A DNA stretch of 6,996 bases from Candidatus Sordicultor aquaticus (GTDB lineage Bacteria > Atribacterota > Atribacteria > Atribacterales > Caldatribacteriaceae). Positions within the stretch are counted from its first letter, which is position 1. The number at the start of each line of letters is the position of its first letter. Below are positions 1 to 5,942 of the stretch, piece by piece. The stretch covers positions 1 through 6,996 of the forward strand of contig JAGPEW010000037.1 of the NCBI GenBank assembly GCA_018056825.1, in the 5' to 3' direction. Below the pieces are notes generated by a model, which was not told the DNA's origin, did not search any database, and saw nothing but the letters and a program-made list of their open reading frames with translations. Both the position numbers and the translations under genes were made by a program.

Positions 1-1
1 A

Positions 2-538
2 GGAGTTACAATAAAAGAGAAAATAGAGGCTACTGCTTCCTGGCAAGGAGGAAAAATAGAAATTACTATCCCTACTACTACGGTTGAGTTGGATATGCTA
101 TCGGGTTTAAAAGGGGAAGGAAATCTGAGAGGAATAATAAATGGAGAGGGAAGAGAGTGGGGTGGCCATCTAACCTGGGAGGGGCAATATCTTCAGATGG
201 GAGATTTTTCGATAAATGATCCTCAGATAGACATAGAAATGGAAAAAGATGGGAAAATGGTATTACAAGGTGAAGGAGGTTGGGGAGGAGGAAAAATAAC
301 TCTTTCTGGAAAGGTTTTATCTGAGCACCTTTTTCTCCAGGGTAACTTCCAGAGAATAGAAATAAAACAATTGATGCAAGGAACCGATTTTCTCTTAAGG
401 GGTTGGGTTTCTGGAGAATGGAAAAGAGAAGAAGATGGATTGATTTTTCTTTCTCTCCAAGAAGGAGAAGTCTCCTGGAAAGATTGGCAGTTGGGAACTA
501 TAGAAAAAGGAGATGTTGAGTTTCCCCTAATAGTTTAA
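2..538 (+). CDS. tamB: TamB/AsmA-like protein, upstream fragment (5' partial, ends at frame break)
   Basis: This frame is open from the first bases of the window, so the true start and the expected N-terminal membrane anchor lie upstream. It runs about 178 codons to TAA at 536-538. The protein is a chain of short alternating beta-strands rich in Gly, Glu and Lys, with recurring patterns such as W-x-G-G-K-I and L-F-L-Q-G, as expected of the long beta-taco or groove region of TamB-family proteins. The same style of sequence continues directly in the next frame (-1) from 520, so this is not a separate gene but the front of the protein completed by the following entry. The first in-frame ATG, at 89, lies inside the open frame and is not the likely start. 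TamB-family proteins span the periplasm and are linked to outer-membrane protein assembly and phospholipid transport. The family call rests mainly on the C-terminal part downstream. Confidence 0.7.
   Translation, partial: GVTIKEKIEATASWQGGKIEITIPTTTVELDMLSGLKGEGNLRGIINGEGREWGGHLTWEGQYLQMGDFSINDPQIDIEMEKDGKMVLQGEGGWGGGKITLSGKVLSEHLFLQGNFQRIEIKQLMQGTDFLLRGWVSGEWKREEDGLIFLSLQEGEVSWKDWQLGTIEKGDVEFPLIV
41..300 (+). repeat. Internal 240-nt-spaced repeat in the tamB-like gene
   Basis: The 13-mer AGGAGGAAAAATA occurs at 46-58 and again at 286-298, exactly 240 nt (80 codons) apart. In both copies it follows a TGG codon (41-43, 281-283) and is in the same frame, coding W-Q-G-G-K-I and W-G-G-G-K-I. This fits the beta-repeat build of TamB-like proteins. 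It also contains an AGGAGG string that resembles a ribosome binding site but lies inside the gene. Confidence 0.5.
520..538 (+). other. Frame break (-1) within the tamB-like gene
   Basis: The upstream frame ends at TAA 536-538, while the downstream frame is open from 520. The junction must therefore lie in this 19-nt overlap, which contains the run TTTCCCC at 521-527. Restoring one base in the T or C run gives an uninterrupted reading (E-F-P-P-N-S-L-I-I-R-D with an added C). A lost base in the strain, an assembly or sequencing indel, or recoding are all possible. No canonical X-XXY-YYZ slippery heptamer is present in the upstream frame, although an SD-like AGGAG lies at 508-512. Confidence 0.8.
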
Positions 539-2643
539 TTATTCGTGATTTATCTCTTCAGCAAAAAGAGGGAGTAATTTCAGGTGATTTAGAAAAAAGA
601 GAGGAAAATTGGGAAGGGGAAATAGAGATAAAAAATTATCCCATTTCTTATTCCGGGAAAGAGGGAAACATAGGATTATTGTTGAATGGCAATGTGGTAG
701 CGAAAGATAAAGACTTATTTCTTTCTCTCTTTTCTTCTTCCTGGAAAATAGGGGAAAAGGAAGGTCAAGAACTTTCTTTGGTGGGAAAAGTGGAAGAAGG
801 AAAATTGGCAATAGAAGATTTTTCCTGTGATTGGGGTAGTGGTCATCTCTTTCTACAAGGAAGAGTAGATCCCTATCAAGAAGTTAACCTTCAGGGAGAA
901 ATTAAAAATTTGGAGATACCTTCTTATCAAGGTATAAAAGGGGATTTAGAAAAAGTTATTCTTTCCCTTTCTGGCCCTTGGAAGGAAGTAAAGTTTCTTC
1001 TAGAAGGGGCGGGTAAAAATTTTTTTTGGCAGGACGAACCGTGGGGAGATTATTTTCATCTTTTGCTCCGAGGCGAAACTTCTCTTCCTCAAAGAGGTGA
1101 AGTATTATCACTTGCTGATTATTTAGACCCTCGCTTTTTGGAGGAGGGAATAATAGAAGTTAAAGGGATAAATTTAGAAAAGCTATTGAAAAAAAGTTTC
1201 TCTTATCCTATTTCAGGAGTGACCGATATAGTAATTAACTTGGATACCCAGAAAAGCCTGTGGTTTTTCCAATCTCGGGGTCTTTCTTTTACCATGCAGG
1301 ATTTTAATTTTCAAGGGGAAGTGGAAGGTAGCTATAATGGAAAAAGTTTGATTGTTGATAAACTGCATCTTCAAGAATCAACAGGAGACATAGAAGTAGA
1401 GGGAGAGCTAAAGTGGGAGGAGAGAATGTTATCTGGAGAGCTAAAAGGGAAAGTGGATCGGTCCTTTTCTTTTCCTTATGGAACACTGCAATTAAAAGGA
1501 GAAGCCAATGTTGCTCTTTCTAGTAAGGAGGGAAAACCATATTGGCAAGGGGAAGTAAGGGGAGAGGGAGAAATTTGGCGAGAAGGAAAAAAATATGCTT
1601 ACTTTAACGGTGTACAAGGAACAATAAAGGGGTATGAAATTCAACTGGAAAAAGGAAACTTGCATACCGCAGGTCTTAATTGGGTAGTAGCGGGAGCTAT
1701 TTCTCGAGAAACCTCTGAAATCCGCCTTTCCGGGGAAGGGACATTAGACATACCAGAAAAGGATAATATAGGGCTCTCTAGAATGGAAAGTAATGTCGTA
1801 GTTAAAGTTAGTGATGGAAAAATAAATCTTCAGGGAGAAGCAAAAATTTTTGATGGGTGGGGAGATTTCACCAAAAGCGATAGTACTAAAGCCTACTCTT
1901 CTTTACTTCCTCAGCTGGAAGAAAAGTTACAAAATTTACCTCTTTCTTTGGAACTCACCCTTTATACTGGTAATAAAATGGAGATAAAAACTCGCTTTTT
2001 AGATTTAGGAATAGAAGGAAAGCTTGTGATTGGGATAGAAGATGGGAAAATAAGTGGAGAAGGTAAGTTAGAGGTGGTGGAAGGGAGTTATAATTTAGTA
2101 GGGGTAGAAATTCCCCTTACTGGATATATAACCTTTAGCCCTCTTTATGGGCTTAATCCTCGCATAAACTTGTATGGAGAAAAAGAAATGGAAAGTTACC
2201 ATATCTTTCTCGAGGCTACAGGGCCTGTAGATAGTTATAAAATCACTTTAAAATCAGAGCCTTTTCTTAGCGAAGAAGAAATTCTTTCTTTGCTTTTTTT
2301 GGGGGAAGAAGATGCTTATCTTTCTTTAAATAACCTTAATTGGCGACCTCTTCTCTGGAAAATAGGGCAACTTTTACTGGGAGATAAGTTTTCCCCTAAG
2401 GGTGGATTTTGGGATGGAATAGATATAAAATTTCTTAGCTCAGAAAATTATGGTTTTTATGGTGTAAGGTGGGAGCAAGGTATTGGTAAAAATTGCTTTA
2501 TAGGTTATACTCAGGATTTGAGTGGTGAGAAAAATTCTTCCTGGGATTTTAAGATAAACTTCGATAAAGAATGGTCTCTGAAAATGGAAGGAGACGCTGC
2601 AGGAGAAATGAACTGGATGTTAGAATTTAACACTAAATTTTGA
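520..2643 (+). CDS. tamB: TamB/AsmA-like protein, C-terminal part with TamB_C (DUF490) domain
   Basis: The frame opens just after a TGA at 517-519 and runs about 707 codons to TGA at 2641-2643. The first ATG/GTG/TTG in it is a TTG at 679 with only a weak, distant purine run upstream, so independent translation is doubtful and it is best read as the continuation of the preceding fragment. Most of it is repeated beta-strand units. The last ~250 residues look like the TamB_C domain: a G-Y-I-T-F strand near 2123-2137, a G-P-V-D-x-Y-K-I-x-L stretch, then the typical P-F-L-S-E-E-E-I-L-S-L-L-F-L-G segment at 2260-2304, and a terminal set of amphipathic strands ending in Phe (N-T-K-F). In known systems TamB works with an Omp85 partner; here bamA starts 20 nt downstream and is the only Omp85 gene visible, so pairing with BamA is plausible but inferred. 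The total visible product is ~880 residues and incomplete at the N-terminus. An AsmA-like lipid transporter is the alternative name. Confidence 0.82.
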   Translation, partial: VSPNSLIIRDLSLQQKEGVISGDLEKREENWEGEIEIKNYPISYSGKEGNIGLLLNGNVVAKDKDLFLSLFSSSWKIGEKEGQELSLVGKVEEGKLAIEDFSCDWGSGHLFLQGRVDPYQEVNLQGEIKNLEIPSYQGIKGDLEKVILSLSGPWKEVKFLLEGAGKNFFWQDEPWGDYFHLLLRGETSLPQRGEVLSLADYLDPRFLEEGIIEVKGINLEKLLKKSFSYPISGVTDIVINLDTQKSLWFFQSRGLSFTMQDFNFQGEVEGSYNGKSLIVDKLHLQESTGDIEVEGELKWEERMLSGELKGKVDRSFSFPYGTLQLKGEANVALSSKEGKPYWQGEVRGEGEIWREGKKYAYFNGVQGTIKGYEIQLEKGNLHTAGLNWVVAGAISRETSEIRLSGEGTLDIPEKDNIGLSRMESNVVVKVSDGKINLQGEAKIFDGWGDFTKSDSTKAYSSLLPQLEEKLQNLPLSLELTLYTGNKMEIKTRFLDLGIEGKLVIGIEDGKISGEGKLEVVEGSYNLVGVEIPLTGYITFSPLYGLNPRINLYGEKEMESYHIFLEATGPVDSYKITLKSEPFLSEEEILSLLFLGEEDAYLSLNNLNWRPLLWKIGQLLLGDKFSPKGGFWDGIDIKFLSSENYGFYGVRWEQGIGKNCFIGYTQDLSGEKNSSWDFKINFDKEWSLKMEGDAAGEMNWMLEFNTKF

Positions 2644-2647
2644 GAGT

Positions 2648-2656
2648 AGGGGAGGG
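2648..2656 (+). promoter_or_regulatory. Ribosome binding site that decides the bamA start
   Basis: AGGGGAGGG lies 7 nt before the TTG at 2664. The earlier in-frame TTG at 2640, which overlaps the tamB stop, has no purine-rich site before it. This supports starting bamA at 2664. Confidence 0.7.
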
Positions 2657-2663
2657 CTGTAAA

Positions 2664-4343
2664 TTGGCTCGAAGAAAAATTAAAAGATTATTTTGGGGAT
2701 GGCTATTTTTATTAATATTAGGAATGGGAGAAATGGTTTATGCTCAAACCATTTCTCCACCCGTGGTGGCTATCCGAGTAGAAGGCAATGAAAATATTGA
2801 TAGCCAATTGATTCTATCTGCAGTATCTACTTCTCTTAAGGAGCCTTACAACTCTGAGAAAGTGCAAGCAGACGTTAAAGCTATTTATAATTTAGGATAC
2901 TTCTCTAAGGTATGGGTAGAAACTAAAAAGTATCCAGACGGTATAGAACTGATTTTTAAAGTGCAAGAATTTCCCCCGATTAAGGAAATTCGTATTTCTG
3001 GTAATACAGCTTTAAGTTATGATGAAATCAGAAAAGCTATGATTTTATCTCCAGGCCAGGTTATGAATTGGAATATATTTCAGCATGACTTGGAACGGAT
3101 AAGGGCAGCTTATAGCGATAAGGGTTTTTTGGTTACTGCTGTGGAAGAAATCAATTTCGATGAAGAAGGGATTTTGAGCTTTACCATTAGAGAAGGAATA
3201 GTGGAAGCGGTGCAATTTGAAGGCTTAGAAAAAACAAAGGAATATGTTTTGCGGCGAGAACTTACTTTTGAGACTCCTATGGTCTTTGACCTTTCTAAAG
3301 TTCAAGAGAGCTTGAGGGCTATTTATAACCTGGGTTTCTTTGAAGATGTCTCTATGAAATTGGAGCCGGGTAGCGATCGGGATCACGTGGTGGTGAAAGT
3401 AGAAGTCAAAGAAAAACTTACAGGTGAGGCAGGATTGGGAGTGGGGTACAACAATGAGAGAGGTTGGTTAGGTTATATCCGTTATCAGGAATCCAACTTG
3501 GGTGGCAATGCTCAACGAGTAGAATTGAGATATGAATACGGCACTCGCACTCTATACCGTTTATTGTTTGAAGAGCCTTGGCTTTTTAATGAGCCCCTTT
3601 ATTTCAATTTGGCTCTATACGATCAAGTGGAAAAGAAAAAAGAGTGGGTAAATCAGGAAGTGGTGGGAAAATATGAAGAAGAGAGAATAGGAGGATATAT
3701 TACTTTAGGAGGGAAGATAAAAGAAGATTGGGGATGGCGACTGCGCTATAAAACTGAGGATGTGGAAATTACCGTTTTAGAAGGAGTGTCCCCTGATGGA
3801 GGCGGGAAAACTAATTCTTTAACTCCTATAGTGTTTTATGATACTCGAGATGTGGTAGACAATCCTCATGAGGGATGGTATGGGACTTTACAGGCAGAAT
3901 TAGCAGGAAGATTCTTAGGTGGAGACCATGATTACAATAAATACATTTTGGATCTAAGAAATTACATCGAAACAGGAGAAGATACAGTTTTGGCTTTACG
4001 TTTCTTAGGGGGAATTGCTGACACTGAATTACCAAGCTATGAGAAATTTTCGGTAGGAGGAGTTAGCACTCTGCGAGGTTATGATTTATTTGAGTTTGAG
4101 GGAGACAAAATGCTACTTTTTAACTTAGAATATCGCTGGGAAGTTTCAGAAGGGACTCAAATAGTCTTTTTTGGCGATGCTGGATATGCTTGGCCTCTTT
4201 CTCAAGACATAAGTTGGGATGAGATTAAAGCTGGTTATGGGGTAGGAGTGAGATTTGATACTCCTATTGGACCAGTGCGATTAGATTATGGCATTGGAGA
4301 AGATGGTGGACAGACTTACTTTAGTATTGGACAAACTTTTTAG
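2664..4343 (+). CDS. bamA: Outer-membrane protein assembly factor BamA (Omp85 family), three POTRA domains
   Basis: BamA folds and inserts beta-barrel proteins into the outer membrane. The product is 559 residues from the chosen TTG start. Residues 1-27 form a signal peptide: basic A-R-R-K-I-K-R, a hydrophobic core, and probable cleavage after V-Y-A. Three POTRA domains follow at about 33-103, 105-178 and 180-251; their signatures include V-E-G-N-E-N-I, I-S-G-N-T-A-L and V-Q-F-E-G-L, with the helix pattern A-I-Y-N-L-G-Y/F-F in the first and third. The barrel spans about 252-559, with the Omp85 L-R-G-Y motif (Arg471) in the loop-6 region and a C-terminal beta-signal ending in Phe. Proteobacterial BamA has five POTRAs and ~800 residues, so this is a short form; TamA also has three POTRAs, so a TamA-like role cannot be excluded. 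The neighbours ompH and lpxD favour BamA. A TTG start 20 nt after the tamB stop suggests the same transcript. Confidence 0.93.
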   Translation: MARRKIKRLFWGWLFLLILGMGEMVYAQTISPPVVAIRVEGNENIDSQLILSAVSTSLKEPYNSEKVQADVKAIYNLGYFSKVWVETKKYPDGIELIFKVQEFPPIKEIRISGNTALSYDEIRKAMILSPGQVMNWNIFQHDLERIRAAYSDKGFLVTAVEEINFDEEGILSFTIREGIVEAVQFEGLEKTKEYVLRRELTFETPMVFDLSKVQESLRAIYNLGFFEDVSMKLEPGSDRDHVVVKVEVKEKLTGEAGLGVGYNNERGWLGYIRYQESNLGGNAQRVELRYEYGTRTLYRLLFEEPWLFNEPLYFNLALYDQVEKKKEWVNQEVVGKYEEERIGGYITLGGKIKEDWGWRLRYKTEDVEITVLEGVSPDGGGKTNSLTPIVFYDTRDVVDNPHEGWYGTLQAELAGRFLGGDHDYNKYILDLRNYIETGEDTVLALRFLGGIADTELPSYEKFSVGGVSTLRGYDLFEFEGDKMLLFNLEYRWEVSEGTQIVFFGDAGYAWPLSQDISWDEIKAGYGVGVRFDTPIGPVRLDYGIGEDGGQTYFSIGQTF

Positions 4344-4364
4344 GAAATAATTAAAACGCTATAG

Positions 4365-4372
4365 AAAGGAAG
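4365..4372 (+). promoter_or_regulatory. Ribosome binding site of ompH
   Basis: AAAGGAAG lies 8 nt before the ATG at 4381, inside the 37-nt gap after bamA. It supports the start and suggests that ompH initiates independently rather than by stop-start coupling. Confidence 0.6.
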
Positions 4373-4380
4373 AAAAAACA

Positions 4381-4917
4381 ATGAGAAAAAGCAGCTTTTT
4401 GATTGGATTAGCTTTAGTAATGGTAGCACTCTTGGTAGCTACTGTTCCTGGTTGGACAGCAGAAAAGTCCACGCCTACTCCTACGGTAGGCTTGGTGGAT
4501 ATCAATAAGATTCTTGATTCTCATCCTAATACTCAGAAGATATTAGATGCTGAGAACAAGTTGCAAGAGGAAATGCAGAAAAGGCAAACGGAATTGAACG
4601 AAAAAGGAAAAGGCAAAACTAAAGAAGAAGTGCAAAAATTAGAGGAAGAAATGAATGCTGAATGGACTCCAATTAGAGACCAAATGCTGAAAGAGCGACA
4701 GGATTTGGTAAATCAGAGATATAGTGATGTAATTGCAGCGATTAAAAAAATAGCTGAGTCTCAAAAACTTACTTTAGTTATTAGGAGCGAATTACGTATA
4801 CCTGTTTCCCAAAACGAGCTCTTAGAAATGCCTATTGTACTTTATGGAGGAGTAGATATTACTGATCAGGTAATAGAAGAAATTAAAAATATTGCTGCGA
4901 CTCCGGAGAATAAATAG
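4381..4917 (+). CDS. ompH: OmpH/Skp-family periplasmic chaperone
   Basis: Skp-type chaperones hold unfolded outer-membrane proteins in the periplasm and deliver them to BamA, whose gene is directly upstream. The protein is 178 residues. A signal peptide covers about 1-27 (M-R-K, then a long Leu/Val/Ala core), with an uncertain cleavage point around 24-27. The mature start V-G-L-V-D-I-N-K-I-L matches the first strand of the OmpH fold. Residues ~50-130 are charged, heptad-like and rich in Glu, Lys and Gln, predicting the long coiled-coil tentacle. The C-terminus carries V-L-Y-G-G-V-D-I-T-D-Q-V, the usual closing strand and helix. Between the L-T-L-V-I strand and that closing strand lies an extra stretch at residues 135-150 (R-S-E-L-R-I-P-V...L-L-E-M) that E. 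coli Skp lacks. The start is an ATG with a good SD. Some related clusters carry two ompH copies; only one is here. Confidence 0.9.
   Translation: MRKSSFLIGLALVMVALLVATVPGWTAEKSTPTPTVGLVDINKILDSHPNTQKILDAENKLQEEMQKRQTELNEKGKGKTKEEVQKLEEEMNAEWTPIRDQMLKERQDLVNQRYSDVIAAIKKIAESQKLTLVIRSELRIPVSQNELLEMPIVLYGGVDITDQVIEEIKNIAATPENK
4905..4908 (+). promoter_or_regulatory. Probable ribosome binding site of lpxD
   Basis: GGAG inside the last codons of ompH lies 11 nt before the TTG at 4920. The spacing is a little long, but no ATG or GTG is better placed, and the N-terminal residues from this TTG match the usual start of LpxD. Confidence 0.5.
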
Positions 4918-4919
4918 TT

Positions 4920-5942
4920 TTGGAACTACAAGAGATTATTGAATTAGTGGGGGGAAACCTGATAGGTAACCCCCACTGGAAAGTAAAGAGTGTAAAAGAA
5001 CCAGAAGAGGCAGAAGAAGATGATTTGATTCTTTTTTTCCATGCTCCTTATTTAGAAAAGGTACTCTCTTCGGCTTCTAAAGCGGTAATAACCAAGCCGG
5101 GATTGGAAAACAAGCTAATAGGTAAAAATGTTATATTGGTAGAAAATCCCCGTTACGCTTTTTCTAAGTTAGCCCCCTATTTTTTTCCTTCCTATTTTCC
5201 GGAGAAAGGGGTTCATCCTCAAGCCTTTGTTCATCCTCAAGCTTCCTTAGGTAAAAATGTTTCAGTGGGTCCCTTTACAGTAATAGAAGAAGGGGCAACT
5301 GTAGGAGACAATGCTATTATTTTTTCTCAAGTTTACTTGGGAAAAAATGTTCGGATGGGTGAAGAATGTATTTTTTATCCTCAAGTGGTGGTAAGAGAAA
5401 ATTGTTGGGTTGGAGACCGGGTAATTCTTCATAGTGGAGTGGTAATAGGGGCAGATGGTTTTGGCTATGAGAGAGTAGGGAGTACATATTATAAAATTCC
5501 TCAGGTGGGGAAGGTAATAATTGAAGACGACGTAGAAATTGGTGCTAATTCTACTGTAGATAGAGCTACTTTAGGAGCAACTACAATTGGTTCTGGCTCT
5601 AAAATTGACAATTTAGTTATGATTGCCCACAATGTTAAGATAGGTAAGAACGTGGTGATAGTAGCTCAATCAGGGATAGCAGGAAGCACAGAAGTAGGGG
5701 ATGAAGTAGTGATGGCGGCTCAAAGTGGAATAATAGACCACTGCCGAATAGGGAAAGGTGCTCAGTTGGCTGCCCGAACGGTGGTGACAACAAATATTCC
5801 CGATGGTATGGTTGTCTCTGGTTTTCCTGCTCAAGAGCGTAAAAGAGAGTTAAAAGAGAAAGCTCTGATTAGGAAGCTTCCCGATCTCTGGGAAAAAGTG
5901 AAGAACTTAGAGAGAGTAGTAAATAAACAGGTTAGAAAATGA
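4920..5942 (+). CDS. lpxD: UDP-3-O-acylglucosamine N-acyltransferase LpxD
   Basis: LpxD is the third enzyme of lipid A synthesis. It moves a 3-hydroxyacyl chain from acyl carrier protein to the 2-amino group of UDP-3-O-acyl-glucosamine, at the cytoplasmic side. The product has 340 residues, close to E. coli LpxD (341). The N-terminal ~95 residues form the uridine-binding LpxD domain, with the early L-V-G-G-N-L-I-G motif and the V-E-N-P-R-Y-A-F segment. Residues ~97-305 are hexapeptide repeats of a left-handed beta-helix. They include A-D-G-F-G-Y at 178-183 and the catalytic His237 in I-A-H-N-V (E. coli His239). A helical C-terminal tail, rich in Lys and Glu, fits the acyl-carrier-protein contact region. 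The start is TTG, 2 nt after the ompH stop; the stop overlaps the lpxC start as ATGA, so translation is probably coupled on both sides. No key residue appears missing. Confidence 0.95.
   Translation: MELQEIIELVGGNLIGNPHWKVKSVKEPEEAEEDDLILFFHAPYLEKVLSSASKAVITKPGLENKLIGKNVILVENPRYAFSKLAPYFFPSYFPEKGVHPQAFVHPQASLGKNVSVGPFTVIEEGATVGDNAIIFSQVYLGKNVRMGEECIFYPQVVVRENCWVGDRVILHSGVVIGADGFGYERVGSTYYKIPQVGKVIIEDDVEIGANSTVDRATLGATTIGSGSKIDNLVMIAHNVKIGKNVVIVAQSGIAGSTEVGDEVVMAAQSGIIDHCRIGKGAQLAARTVVTTNIPDGMVVSGFPAQERKRELKEKALIRKLPDLWEKVKNLERVVNKQVRK
4946..4977 (+). promoter_or_regulatory. Two-part hairpin in the 5' coding region of lpxD
   Basis: AGTGGGGG (4946-4953) is perfectly complementary to CCCCCACT (4970-4977). 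Inside it, ACCT (4957-4960) pairs with AGGT (4964-4967) around a GAT loop, leaving a small GAA/AA internal loop. It begins 26 nt after the TTG start. No T-run follows, so it is not an ordinary terminator. The structure is seen directly; any effect on lpxD translation, pausing or mRNA processing is inference. Confidence 0.5.
5211..5246 (+). repeat. Tandem 18-nt hexapeptide-unit repeat in lpxD
   Basis: The 14-mer GTTCATCCTCAAGC appears at 5211-5224 and 5229-5242, exactly 18 nt apart, which is one beta-helix hexapeptide. Both encode V-H-P-Q-A. The identical codons suggest a fairly recent or homogenised repeat at the entry to the left-handed helix. Confidence 0.6.

Noticed and set aside
679..681. 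TTG as a true start of a separate tamB-like gene
   Set aside because: Coding-type sequence continues upstream in the same frame to 520, in the same repeat style as the previous fragment, and no good SD precedes the TTG.
539..811. Minus-strand open frame of 90 codons
   Set aside because: Low-complexity Pro/Leu/Phe/Lys product that is the antisense of purine-rich tamB coding sequence; no SD or family resemblance.
2640..2642. TTG at 2640 as the bamA start, overlapping the tamB stop
   Set aside because: No ribosome binding site precedes it, whereas the TTG at 2664 has AGGGGAGGG 7 nt upstream and gives a normal signal peptide.
4327..4365. Possible promoter before ompH (TTGGAC with TATAGA)
   Set aside because: The elements are 27 nt apart and no good -10 sits at normal spacing; a start from TATAGA would fall in or beyond the SD.
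4946..4977. Hairpin as a rho-independent terminator between ompH and lpxD
   Set aside because: No T-run follows the stem (the next bases are GGAAAG) and it lies inside the lpxD coding region.
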